A model generated the notes under the pieces. The model did not search any database and was not told the DNA's origin. It saw nothing but the letters and a program-made list of their open reading frames with translations. From the NCBI GenBank assembly GCA_050084985.1, contig JBITNC010000001.1, positions 44,144,001 through 44,208,000 on the forward strand: a stretch of DNA of 64,000 nucleotides, read 5' to 3'. This document shows positions 13,559-25,389 of this stretch, piece after piece; position 1 is the stretch's first letter; every line of letters starts with the position of its first letter. The DNA comes from Nageia nagi (Eukaryota > Pinophyta). A program made the position numbers and the translations under genes.

Positions 13559-13902
13559 AACTTTGATGAAGATAATTAAACCCTCTCAAAATACCTTGAA
13601 TGGTCTAGCTCATAAAACTCTTTCTTTGAATGCTTTTGTCCAAACTTTACAATATTATCAAACCTTGCATACAAATAAAATCATACTCTACACACTGATA
13701 ATCTTGCTTTATACATACTCATCAATCCAAACATACTCTTTGAAAACTCATTATGAACACACCCAAAACAAAAAACTCTTTATTTAACCAAAACCCTCAT
13801 CTTGCAACTCAACCAAAACCCTTCTTTGTAACCTCCAAACAAAAAATCCACTCCAAAGAAATGCAAACTTACAACTTTTTTAAAAATATTTTTGCAACAA
13901 AA

Positions 13903-14115
<213 letters not shown>

Positions 14116-14119
14116 CATT

Positions 14120-16620
14120 CTTCACCTACAACTTGTCTCACAAAGATATGTATCCATTCAACTTTCAACACTTCAACTTCTACCTATAAAAATTGCCAAT
14201 TTGGACCATAAGATTATTTTTTTTAGCTATTAATCATGTATTGCCATGGGAAGACACAAAATTGTAGATCTTTGAATTTTGCAAGCTCTAGAAAAAGAAC
14301 AGGCTCAAACAAAGTCACAGATCAAAAGTTATGGCCAAAATCATGAGACACCCTTCATTATTTCATTTTTCACTCTTTGCTTGAGAGAAAACAAAAAACC
14401 CACTTCTTTTGTAACTCCTCCTTCTCATAAAGATCTTTTCTTTTTCCCTTCTTATTTTTTTTTCTTCCTTTTTTTCATCAAACTCATTACATTTTTTATT
14501 TAAATATATTACATACATTTAATTTTCAACAATGGTCATGTTATCAAATAATTCGCATTCCTATGCAATTTGGAAATGAGATTTTTTGTCAAATAATTTG
14601 TAGCCCTTCTCAGTCACAAAAAGAACAGTCAATTTTCCATATAAATTCTAGGGGCATTTTGTCAAACAATTCAGATGCCAAAATTGGAAAAATAGGAAAA
14701 AAGAGCTCTGAAGGCATTTTTGAAGAGCCATAACTTCTTATTGGTTACATGATTTAACTCAAAATTTGGACCATGTATTCTCCATATAACTGACTACATT
14801 ATGTAAAACTTTGAAGGTTTAACTCTTTATATTCTATGCATAGCACTTCTCATAAATGGTCTCTAATGAAGATTTGCCAACATTTGGTCAAATAGTTTGC
14901 ATAAGTCTGAAAAAATTAGGAAAAAGTGACTTAGAGCCATTTTTCGAAAGCAATAATGTTTCACTATGAACATGGATTGCAACAAAATTGGAAACACTTA
15001 TTCTTGGTATATTCATCTACTATCACTATGAATTTCATCAGCTAATTCATCTTGGATAGTTCCATGTATCTCTAATAAAGTGGCCTCCAACATTGATTTC
15101 ATAGGCATTTTATCACAGACTTCACATGCTTAGTTTTATCCACATTAAAGATTCTCATACTTTGAGACCTCAAATTGAGATGATACAAAATACAAAGTTG
15201 CTCATCTCACCAAGTTATACATGTACAAAATTTAAATTCCAAATTTGAAGACTTTGAGAGCCCAAAACAACCATCCAACTACTTCCATGATAGACAAAAT
15301 TCATTCTCAAAACTACAAAATGTTACAAAGTGGCATTTTGTAGCATGCACTATTTCTACCTTGATTTCCTCCTTGATTCAAAATTTAGACCACATCTTCT
15401 TGGTATATATTACTATATCTTTTTTAAATTTCAACCTCTAACTCATCACTTTTTGCTCATAATTTGACTTGTACAAATCCAATTTTACCCAAATTTCTAA
15501 CTGCTTCAAAATCCAAAATAGTGCATGAAATCAAACTGACATGGAATATGACCATTTCAATGTTTTACATAACTTTTTTATCACCCCAACAACTAATCCA
15601 AACCATCTCTAGCTATCTATCACCTTCCATTTTCATTTTGGTCCCCTTAATGGCTTTTGGTACCTTATAACAACTTTTGGTCCTTTTGTTGATTTTGCAT
15701 TCGATAACTTTGCAAATCTTGTCAAGTCATTTCTTTGACACATGCAACCATGGGAACAATATGCATACTGATCTCATCGTGTTGACAATAATGACAACAC
15801 CATTGCATCGTACTCAACAATTTTAGTCTATTTTTTAATCAAACAAAAAATGAGGGTTTTCCAAATTCTATGTCTCTCTAAAGAGATATTCATCATTACT
15901 ACAACTCTTGTTGAGGAAATAATAGTATTATATTCTACTAATGGTCAATGTATGTGATTAATGCTTGAAAACTAACAAATCAAAACTCATAAACTAAACC
16001 ATAAATTGATAAACCAAAACTCACAAACTAACAAACAAGAAGTTAATAATGACGCAAAAATTTTGATCTTTCCTCCTTTTACCTATGCGGGTATGGGTGC
16101 ATGTGATCATATGGAGTCATAGACAACCAATACATAATCGCATGTGACCCATACAATCACCCATTACTTCCTTCCTACTTTAAAAATTTCATAATTTTAC
16201 CTTAAAATACATAAAATTAACAAATTCAACACCTATAAAATACACAAACCCTCTCATGTTCATTAAAATTATAAAAAAATCCAAGTAAAATAATATATTT
16301 TACCCTCTTCCTTTCCCAAGTCTTCATTGGCCACTACTTTAATAAATACTAGTGTTGATAAATTAACCATTGCTCAAATAGTCACCAATATTGTGTCTTG
16401 TCAATCATTTTTCTCATATCCATCCTCCCTCGCCATCTCAATGTTTAAGGGGGAATACACTTGGTTTGTCATCAAGTATTGTTCAGTCAAAAAAACCCCT
16501 ATCTCCATCCTCCCCTTCCTAGTTATGGGAGATAGTGGTGTAGAAAGTAGGAAAGAAATTAAACTATTGGATCAATAATAAATTTTCCCTAGCATGGAAA
16601 TTCTAAGTTCACTCTAAAGT
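14120..16620. other. intergenic stretch, no gene seen
   Basis: Several short ORFs (up to 83 codons, 16327-16578) without recognisable motifs. No transposon structure was found. Confidence 0.45.
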
Positions 16621-16639
16621 CCTCATTGTTATACAGATA

Positions 16640-17760
16640 TATACTACTCTTTGTATAAGGTTCCCTCATAAGCTTGGTACCAAAATTTTAAGAGATTACT
16701 TCAAGAATTTCTCTAAGCTAATTTTGCTCAAAAGAAAGATTTCAATAGAGTTGCATGGGAAGTTTATTACCTTCCTAAAAACTCATGTGCGATGGGACTA
16801 CTAGATTACAAAAGGCAATAGCTTGCTTTATATGCCAAATGGATCATTATCCAAGCCCTCAAGGGTTATAAAACTCAGAAATTCATGATAAGACACTTCA
16901 TTTCAAATGGGCTTCCACTTGGCCGAAAGGCTTGGAATGGAATGGAATTCCTATCCCTCTTGGTAGCCTTGGTTCCCATCAAAATTATCAGGTCCTTTAT
17001 TATTAAAAGTATATGGAAAGCTTGGGAAGACATCAAGTTATGGGTTCTTTAGAGAGGTTGAGGTTAGTGATCAATCTCCTCAATGTATGGTGGTCCCTTG
17101 TTATTCATTTTCAAAGATCCACATTGGTTTAAATTTAATGGATTCATGCATAAGGCTTATTGAAATGGAGAATTATGAGCATAGTTTTTTTCCTTGCTAT
17201 ATCAAGGATTAGATTCCCTTGGTTGATTTCAAATGTATCCACCAAATTAAACACATAGATAAGACCACTCTTGATATTATCATTACTAACACCTCTTATA
17301 CCATATTGCACAAGCTTGAAGTTCAAATGTACATCCATAATGGATCAACTAGGGTTAGTTTATAGATACCCCTCTACATAATTACAAGTCTTATCAAGGG
17401 TATATGTGGCTCTTTCCACACTTTCTCATGTTGTCCAAGATTAATGAGAAATGGGATCTCATTTATATGAAATTAAGGTGGCAACTTAGTTTTTAGAATG
17501 TGTTGAATCCTTACATTGAACCTAAGAAATCATTTTTTGCATGGGGCTTATTATCTTAGGAGTTATCTATTAACAACTACCTCAAACACTTGGGTATAGA
17601 TAACCTGTTATGTCCTTTTTGGTAATCCCTAAAGGATTATTTTTACCTCTTTCAGGCTTTTAACATAGTTAAGGATGCATGATGATGGATTGCTTCTTTT
17701 TTCAACCCATTCATGACTTCTTAGTTCTCTTGGTAAAACAACCTTCTTTGAGATCACCCT
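16640..17760 (+). pseudogene. LINE ORF2 3' fragment (RT thumb and zf-RVT region)
   Basis: Around 16740-16850 the plus strand reads FNRVAWEVYYLP, then GLLDYKRQ and ALYAKWII. This is the usual layout of the segment after the reverse transcriptase core in plant non-LTR retrotransposons (W..V..PK..GGLG......N.ALLAKW). Further on, at about 17520-17630, EPKKSFFAWGLLS..LSINNYLKHLGI....CPFW matches the start of the zf-RVT domain (FFLWLL...L...NL.KRG....CP.C). Stops and shifts interrupt both blocks. No poly(A) tail or target duplication was identified. An intact copy would encode the endonuclease/RT that copies the element by target-primed reverse transcription. Confidence 0.5.
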
Positions 17761-17764
17761 TCCT

Positions 17765-18530
17765 TCATGCAAACTTTATTAGAAGATTAAAATGTGTTTA
17801 TAATTAACATATTATTTAATATTTGGAAAGCTTGCAATTATATTTTTTCGTAGCATACTCCTTTGATTTTTTTTGTATTATTGATATGATGGTAGTTTTA
17901 TTTTAATGTGTGGCTTTAGATATGTGTTCAAGTTTAGAAGGTGGTGATGGAGTTAGATCACCTCTCTATTCTCTTGGAATACTAGGGAAATGCACTGTAT
18001 ATAGTGATTCAAATCTCCCTTGATCATTCTTTGCATGATTAATCTTAGTCATGATAGAATAGATGTCCATTACCTTAAGCTTAGGCTAAATCACCAGGAA
18101 GACCCTATTCCTAGCCATCGCTAGTTACCAAATCTTGGAATTCACTTGGGCCTGATTCTTTATGCCATGCAGGAGGTTGGGATGTTCACTTAGCTACTAC
18201 AAAGCTGATTATGGACTTAGGTGATAATGAAAACCACAGTGAAGTACAAGATGTGACTATATGGCTTGTCTCTTTTATGTCCAATCCCTAATATACCATA
18301 GGCGAAGAGGATAACCTCCTCATTAATTCACATAATATAATTTAATACTTTTAATTATGTTTCATATATTTCCTAATATGTGAAGTTGATAATATGTATT
18401 GAAAGGATATTAATTATTTCTAGTTTGATTACCTAACTCTAAAATTTAATTTAAATCCATACAAAGATATACTTAATCCACCCACACTTCTTGATTGTAA
18501 AGTTATTATAATAATTTTTCATTTAAAAAA
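17765..18530. other. intergenic stretch, no gene seen
   Basis: May include further LINE 3' sequence but nothing recognisable. An A-rich tract (18520-18540) abuts the inverted repeat. Confidence 0.4.
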
Positions 18531-18534
18531 ATAA

Positions 18535-18680
18535 GGAAAAATTACAAAAATACCCCTAAAATTTGCCAAATTTACAAAAATACCCTTACTTTTTTAATAA
18601 TTACAAAAATACTCCTGCCACCTTTTAAAAAATATTAAAATAAGAATTACAAGGGTTCTCGACTGGTAAAACATGGTTAC
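18535..18680 (+). repeat. left terminal inverted repeat
   Basis: Pairs with 37212-37343. Contains three ACAAAAATAC motifs. Near its inner end CTGGTAAAACATGGTTAC matches CTGGTAGAGCAGTTA in the right arm. Confidence 0.7.
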
Positions 18681-18690
18681 TCATCTCCTT

Positions 18691-18695
18691 GTTCA
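18691..18695 (+). repeat. target-site duplication of copia A, left (GTTCA)
   Basis: GTTCA directly precedes the TG of the 5' LTR and recurs at 36659-36663 directly after the 3' LTR. Confidence 0.8.
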
Positions 18696-18943
18696 TGTTA
18701 GCCAACTAATCCTTAGGGATTATAGTATATATAATATATTAGTATTTACTTATTATATTTAGTAAATTCGGCTATAAGAATTTACTTATTTTTTAGGTGT
18801 AATAAGGAAGTGCATATGAAGAGTCCATGTGTAATCCAAAGATCACCTATGAAGGTCGATATGTAAAGTCATCTTATGATGTATTTATTCTCACATCAAA
18901 GCTGATACAATGCTTTTTGATCTTAGAGTTACGTGACTAGGCA
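18696..18943 (+). repeat. 5' LTR of copia A
   Basis: Begins TGTTAGCC and ends CA. It shares the whole backbone (CTAATCCTTAGGG, AAATTCGGCTATA, GTGCATATGAAGAG, ACAATGCTTTTTGATC) with the 3' LTR. Confidence 0.85.
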
Positions 18944-18944
18944 T

Positions 18945-18956
18945 TTGTATCAGAGC
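18945..18956 (+). other. primer binding site of copia A
   Basis: TTGTATCAGAGC, one mismatch from TGGTATCAGAGC, which is complementary to the 3' end of plant initiator tRNA-Met. It begins two bases after the LTR. Confidence 0.8.
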
Positions 18957-18959
18957 CCA

Positions 18960-21430
18960 TGAAATCAAAACTCTCTAACTCCATGATAATCAAAGAGTAA
19001 CTTTGTTCAAAGTTTTTCCAAAATTTTTATCTTACATTTTTTGCAAATTCAATTTCTATACTCATATCTAGATTTCTCTTGTCATTGTGGTTGATTTAAT
19101 ATATAACATGACCTATTTTGGAGCAAAAATGGTGAAATTATGCTTATTTGAAGGTTTCATCCTATGAACAATGGTTTTAAAGTCTAATTCATGGTATTTT
19201 CAAGGTGGGTTTTCAAAGTTTATTGGTGGTTTTTCAAAATCTATGCACATTATTTCTAGTAAAAAAGAAACTCAATGTAATCTATTAGTGGTATTCATTT
19301 TGTAGAGGTGATGATTTTTATTTTGAAAATTGCAAACTTTAGTACAAACCAACCCCATGCATAAGACTTTGATCTGGCCTCCCAAGTCCTGATCTACCTT
19401 AGGCATCCCAAACCATTGATGAGAAACCTTGATCCCCAAGGATCATTTTTGCCATGAATCTTTGCTAATAAGTGAATTTTAGAAATTCTAAAAATGGAAA
19501 ATGGTAAATTTTTTAGGTTAGAACAATACCCATGTTGCCAAAGAAATTCATTATTTTTTTTTCAGGAAGGGTCGCTAAGTCAAATTTAAATTTTAAATTA
19601 AATTTTATTAAATCACTAATATTTTGAAATAATAAATAGCTGACTTCTCCTAGAAATTATAAATTATTATTTATATTTTGATTATTTCACCTTATATAAA
19701 TTTGATACATCCATTGTTATTTTCTCCTAGATCTCCTTTGAGTGAGTGTATTAACAAAGCATATTTGAAATATAATAGTAGTTTACCTTTCGAACAGTAG
19801 CATGCTCTCTTCGAACGGTGGAATTTTGCCTTCAAACAGTAGTAGGCTACCTTAACATGGTAGCAAGATACTACCACATGGTAGTAGACTAGTACCACTC
19901 GGTGGCATCTTGCTACCTATTGCTACTATCTGGTAGCACATTGTTGCCGCCCAGTAGCATATTGCTACCATCCAATATGATGCACCTTTTTGAAGCCATA
20001 ACTTTTGATCATGATGTTCATTTTCCTTGAAATTTAAAACATGGCTTCATGTGCATGTTCTACATCTAGCTTAACTATGTGATGCTAGACCCTCCAAAAA
20101 TCATATTTTCGAGACCTAACTCCTCCATCTAGCATCCCAAATTTAGCTTTTGCTTTATGTTCTCAAGATTTTTAGGATTTTTTGTATATTAGAACTTTAA
20201 TTTTTTTTTATACATTAAATTGAGTCCCAATATTTTAAATTAAAGTTGATTATTGTTAGAGGGATGCACATGCCAATTTTGGGCACAATCCAACTCATTT
20301 TTATTTTTAGGTATTTTTAGAAAAAGATATTTTTAGGGTTACTTTAGGGTTTCTTTGGTTTTTGTTGATGCCCAATAACAAACTACAAAGAAACTCTTTA
20401 AATTTGCCAAAAAAAAAATTATGACTTTTTTTTAACTTCAAATTCGCCTTTGTAATTTTTTTAAAATCACCTTACCTATGAATCCGATTTGTCCAAACTT
20501 TTCCAAGTTACTCTTTAGAAAGAGCTCTTAAATGTATTTTTGCTAGTCTCACTCACTAATTGAGTGCCTCCATTAACTGCAACTGGACCTTGCCTGCTTA
20601 TGAAGAATCAATCAACCCCATTCTACCCATCACCACCCATCATGTTGAAATCCTCCTACATGTTTCTTTTCCAATCAGGTCCATCACCAATACGACCCTA
20701 CGTGTACACCATTACTAGCCCTCTACACCCCTCTAATGTACCTTCCAATAAATACCAACATTTCAACCTAACATCCAACCTAACTCCCTATAGCTCCAGA
20801 TCACCCATGCATTGTTGGCCCCACACATGCCACTGGTCCAACCTCATCTTGCATTCCTCCTCTTATCCTATATGCCTCATCGAATGTTACTATACCCCCT
20901 AACTACCATGTGTGCTAGCTCATCATCATTTCCTTACACATAGAACCACCTAATGTATGCCTGGTACTCTTACCACCATGTGGTGCCACATAATTTGCAT
21001 CATTAGTGACATATCAACAATGTGTGTACCATCGAATCAACTACCTAGTCACCTGGTAACTCACCACCACATTAACACTACTATATTAGCATCACCATGT
21101 TAGCACTCGCCCCTACCATGTTGGCCCACATTGCACAGTTAGCACTCTACATAACAAAAATATGCACAATCAACATTTTGAGATTTTTTTGGCCTTTTTG
21201 AATTTTGAAGAGTATTTTGGCCATAACTTCTTCATTTTTTTTTGTATTTGATGATTTATTTTCCTTTGATCCAGAATTTCAATGGCTAAAGTTTGACACT
21301 ATTTTTAGACCTTGAAAATTTACATATTTTTATAGAAATATAGAATTTATGTAGATTATTTTTTTTGGCAAAGATCACTTAAAATTTGAAAATTTTGAGA
21401 CATTAAAGTTTTGTTGAAAAATCCATTCAA
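18960..21430 (+). other. untranslated leader of copia A with motif clusters
   Basis: About 2.5 kb between PBS and gag. At 19780-19970 there is a dense cluster of GTAGCA/TGCTACC and GTAGTA motifs on both strands, able to form many small hairpins. From about 20560 to 21130 the plus strand becomes C-rich (including an unconvincing 112-codon ORF at 20564-20902) against a T-rich background. No protein domain was recognised. Confidence 0.5.
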
Positions 21431-21442
21431 TTGTGAGCATAG

Positions 21443-22210
21443 TTGGAAGTGTTAACTAGTAAAGATAATTGGTATAGAAAAATTAAGCATACCTTAATTT
21501 TCAATTATTTTTGGGTTGGCATGTGTGATGGTGATAACCAAAGTATCAAATTGACTGATGCCAAGGAGTTTCTAGTTTGGAACTTGAAAACTAGTAAGGC
21601 ATATGCTTTGATTGCATCTTCAGTTAGTGAGGAGGTTAATTATCATATTAGCTCCATAGATAATGTGTGGAATGCATTGAAGAAACTAAAAAACTTATTT
21701 GAATCCCATTTTTAATTGGAATTAATCCAACTTCAATTGAAACTTTTTAACCTAGAGTTAAAAAATGATGATCCCATGGCATTGATTTCTGAAATTAGAT
21801 TAATAATGCATGACATTAACTCTACTAGTGTGAATATTGGCATTGGTCTTGCAACTTTGATTAAGGAATTATACCCAATGTTTTCAAATTTTCTTGAATC
21901 CTTGCAAGCTAGTGGTAACATGAAGTCTCTTACATTTGATGCTTTGGTGGACAAGGTTATTGAATGTGAGAAGGCATTTGGAAAGAAATCTAGTGATCCT
22001 ACCTCAGATACATTATTCATTGCTCAAAAGGGGAAGAATGCTACATATGATTCTTCTTGAGGTGAAAGTACCAACCATGGTCATGGTAGAAGGAATCATA
22101 AAGGTAGGGGATAGATCTAATCAAGGTGATTATGATGAGAGGATCAATCTTCATTACATAAGATGTGATAGACGAGGCCATGAAGCTAATACCTATTGTA
22201 CCTCATAGGA
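21443..22210 (+). pseudogene. gag: copia A gag
   Basis: The nucleocapsid/capsid ORF of a copia element packages element RNA into virus-like particles in the cytoplasm. The frame starting 21443 reads a UBN2-type gag: the N-terminal W.R.I......W..W pattern is partly kept (LVWNLKTSKAYALIASSVSEEV, then NVWNALKKL at residues about 46-84). It has an in-frame TAA at 21713-21715, continues in the same frame to 22060, then shifts. The nucleocapsid knuckle in the next frame (RCDRRGHEANTYC, about 22160-22198) lacks the first cysteine of CX2CX4HX4C. It sits 2.5 kb after the PBS and just before protease. It is not functional as read. Confidence 0.75.
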
Positions 22211-22329
22211 GAAGGTCAAAGAAAGGAATGAAAATGAGAGCATGACAAGAATAAGAATCTTGATTCCACTCATTATGTTACCACTCATTGTAATAGTAGA
22301 ATTAAAAATTAATACTTCATTTGCATCTT

Positions 22330-22853
22330 GGGAGGATGCATGGTTTCTTGATACTGGTGCAATATGTCACATGCCATTTCATCGAGACTTTTTTTAGGAT
22401 ATGAATAAAATCAATGATGGTGCAATATAGTTTGTTGATAGATCTAGTATCAAACCTTTAGGTAGTAGTACTATGAGACTTAAATTGCCAGGCCTTCTAG
22501 ATATGCTTCTTCAAGATGTGCTTTACCTTCCTAATTTGCAAAGGAACCTATTATCTCTTGTGCTCATTCGTCAATTAGGACACTCAATTCGTATGTTTTA
22601 TGGTAAAGTGGAGATAAGGATATCTTCCCACAACAAATTGGTGATGACTGGAGGGGAGGATTCAAAGCTATTGAAGTTGTATGGGAGATCTACTACATCA
22701 ATAAATTTTTCCTACCTCACACATCAAGAAAAAGGTACTCTCTCATCTAGCCTTTTGTGGGATGCAAGATTTGGCCATCTCAATTTTGATGATCTTTGTT
22801 TGTTAAAAAAGAGATGTTTTTTGGGATTGCCTACTATTCCTGAGAATGTATAA
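22330..22853 (+). pseudogene. copia A protease and GAG-pre-integrase domain
   Basis: WFLDTGAICHM at about 22340-22372 is the aspartic protease active site (DTG) in the copia form W.LDTGAT.HM. The following frame (22473-22853) keeps VLYLPNLQRNLLS, the typical protease C-terminal block, and LWDARFGHLNFDDL (about 22758-22800), the GAG-pre-integrase motif at the integrase zinc-binding region. The protease would cleave the gag-pol polyprotein. A TAG at about 22397-22399 and others interrupt the reading. Confidence 0.75.
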
Positions 22854-22859
22854 CATTAT

Positions 22860-23047
22860 GAAGCATGTATTCTAGGAAAGCATAGTAAAAAAACCTTTTC
22901 TTGATTCAAAATTTAGAGCATGTACAAAATTAGAACTCATACACTATGATTTGTGTGGACCATTTCATGTCCCTTCTGTTGTTGGAAAAAATATATCATG
23001 ACTCTCATAGATGATTATACTAGGATGTGTTGGGTGTTTTTTTATTA
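22860..23047 (+). pseudogene. copia A integrase, 5' part
   Basis: Continues the integrase with a C..C..GK zinc-binding remnant (CILGKHSK near 22866) and the core motif LIDDYTRMCWVF (about 23003-23040), which carries a catalytic aspartate. Copia similarity stops at about 23047, where inserted DNA begins, and resumes near 33748. Confidence 0.7.
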
Positions 23048-24804
23048 ATGGACTAATTTCATATTAATAAAAAAAATGTGATGTTTATAAGGATCTTCAT
23101 CAACCTTTATAAAATGTATTCAAAAAGGTTAACTCTAGCCCTGTTATAATGTTGCTACAATCTTCTAGGTTTACAAGGGGATTAGAAAACATTTAGAGCA
23201 TAGCTTAAAACTTGAACTCCCTTTAACCTTTGTCTAGAAGCAGAAAATAGAACATACTGAAACCAAATAATTATTAACACTAAATCTCCTAGGATAAAAT
23301 CCAACTGCCTATTTAACTATGAACAAAAATAATAGTTATAGACATATCGATACTTTTACATCTTCCATTGCCAAAAGGTTTGACTCCTTGGACTAGAGCC
23401 AAGGTTTTCCCCTACATCATCATATTTGGTGCTTCTAGAACCTTTCCTCAATTTCTCTTCTTCAAGCATTTTATTTTGGATTCTGGAGCTAAAAGTTCTT
23501 CTGAAACAAACTAGATGCTTCAATTAAGCTCTCTTTAAGTCATCTGATGTTACCTTTAGCATTTATTTTCCCTCTAATACTACAATTTCTTGCTCTAGCT
23601 TTCCTTTGTCTCATCACTCTCCTTAGTCTTTGAGAGATCTTGCACACCTCTTTTGAACTTCTTACCCATATCTCTAATTTTGAATTGCACAGATGGAGCC
23701 TACTCCTCTAGGTTAATGAGTTGAACACTTTGAAAGGTTGTTGCATTTTCCCTTATAACCTTATCCTTGGATGTGTCTCCCCTATCATCTTGTGAGGTGG
23801 TCACTCCTCTAAGACCTTATGACCTTGTTTTCATCTTGTCACTATTAACTTGCAAGTTTAAGCTCAATTGGCTTTTCACCTATAGATTATCTTCCATATA
23901 CCCCTTTCCACTAGAGCCCCATAATTTGGCTTCACTCTTAGTTCTTACATGACTAGGTGTAGATGAAATAAGCCCTAACTCAACTATACTTTGTTTGCTA
24001 CTCTTGTTCTAATTCACTAAAAGATCTAAGAACTCTTCTAAATATGGACTACTGCTATCTTCAGAGGCATAGAATAGTGTTATTTTCCTTATATAATCTA
24101 TAGGATTCTTTGGAGTATCCCTCCATGAGAGGATTGGATTCCTTAGCTCCTCTTTAGATAACTCCAAATGCTCATCTTCCTCATACATAGGTTCATGAAG
24201 CTCTTGAACTAGTTCAAAAGGACTTTTCCCTAGTTCCTCAGCATTTTTCATTACCTTTCCTCTATGCTCCTTTCCACTATGCATAGGTCCTTTCTCACTC
24301 GAGTTTTTTTATTACAACACTAACTTCCTCTTTAGTCTACTACTCCTTCTTGGCCTAGCATTCATCTCCCTTTCTTATAAAAGGGTAGGCTTATCTACTT
24401 TTTTGTTCGAATTGCTTTTGACTTGTATCATTTTCTGGCCCTTTCTCTTGTATAATAATTTTTTTCTTTTGTTTAGTTGCAATCTTTTTTCCCTTCTTAC
24501 CTTTGAGACTACTTCTTTCACCTTTCACTACCCACTTAGTCCTAATTGTCAATAGGGTATATGCTTCCCTTGCTTCTTCTTGGATTCTCTTAATGAGAGT
24601 TCCTCCCCCCCCTCCAATGGCTAGAAGAGTTAAAGTTCAAACCTTTAGTATCTTCTCTCATTGGCTTCAATTCTATTCAATCATCAAATGTAGCTTTATC
24701 CTACTTTATTTTTGTCTTGTGGGGTAAGGACTCCTCCCCTTCGAATTTCCTTTTAACTGAGAGCCAACAAGCTTTGGGTTAGCATGTCTTCCCCTCTTTT
24801 TGCT
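23048..24804 (-). other. unidentified insertion (left part) in copia A integrase
   Basis: This 1.75 kb, plus 33607-33747 across copia B, separates the two halves of the copia A integrase. It contains a 91-codon minus-strand ORF (24009-24284), acidic and with no recognised domain (EELGKSPFELVQELHEP and following). Sequence on both sides reads best as minus-strand coding-like DNA. I could not find LTRs, a poly(A) tail or inverted repeats, so the type of insertion is open. It may be a LINE ORF1-like segment or captured host DNA. Confidence 0.4.
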
Positions 24805-24809
24805 TATTG
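24805..24809 (+). repeat. target-site duplication of copia B, left (TATTG)
   Basis: TATTG directly before the 5' LTR, repeated at 33602-33606 directly after the 3' LTR. Confidence 0.9.
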
Positions 24810-25270
24810 TGTTAGAATTTGTAATGAAATATTGTGAATATCTAAACTCCTTGTAAATTCAATTAATCACTTAAAGGATATGTAGATACCTTAAGGGATT
24901 AATTGAATTCTTTATTATGTAGACTTTGACTTTACCATGTGGTTAGTTGGTAGGTTAAAGTTAGGTGATACATTTATTGTAACCCTAACCTTACCCTTGG
25001 GTTAAAGGGAGGTTAGGGAGGTGCTCTCAAGCTATAAATAGAGGGCCTCTCCTCTTGTAACATAAATAAGTTTTTGGAGTAAGATTACTCTACTAGTTGT
25101 GTAGGAGAGGAAGAGAATTGTTGTAAGAGGTGCATAGATTGAGAATTGAGAACTAGTTGTGGATGTACTCCCAAGGAGGGAGGAACCACATTATATATTT
25201 GTGTTATCTTGTGTATGATTGAGTTTCCTAGTCTTGGACCTTGAGGATTAGAGTAGGTCTAAATCCTTCA
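24810..25270 (+). repeat. 5' LTR of copia B
   Basis: Starts TGTTAGAATTTG and ends CCTTCA. A TATA box (TATAAATA) lies at 25033-25040. Near the end the motif GGATGTACTCCCAAGGAGGG (25161-25180) followed by AGGAACCAC is shared with other LTR families in this window. Confidence 0.95.
25033..25040 (+). promoter_or_regulatory. TATA box in copia B 5' LTR
   Basis: TATAAATA within GCTATAAATAGAGGG, conserved in the 3' LTR at 33367-33374. It is the likely RNA polymerase II promoter of the element, marking the U3/R side. Confidence 0.7.
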
Positions 25271-25272
25271 AT

Positions 25273-25284
25273 TGGTATCAGAGC
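25273..25284 (+). other. primer binding site of copia B
   Basis: TGGTATCAGAGC, two bases after the LTR: a perfect complement to the 3' end of initiator tRNA-Met. Confidence 0.92.
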
Positions 25285-25386
25285 TTGGTGTGGAAGCTCT
25301 TCTTCTTGGTGTGGAAGCTCTTCTTCTTGGTGTGGAAGCTCTTCTTCTTGGTGTAGAAGCTCTTTTTGGTGTGGAAGCTCTTATTC
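25285..25386 (+). repeat. 21-bp tandem repeat right after the PBS
   Basis: Five units of TTGGTGTGGAAGCTCTTCTTC start at 25285, 25306, 25327, 25348 (an 18-base unit) and 25366. The unit begins in the bases that directly follow the PBS. Element H has a single similar unit at 62223-62243, so the array is a B-specific expansion. Confidence 0.9.
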
Positions 25387-25389
25387 CTT

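Noticed and set aside
20564-20902. 112-codon Pro/Ser-rich ORF in the copia A leader
   Set aside because: Arises from a C-rich segment; no motif, and it lies between PBS and gag where no gene is expected.
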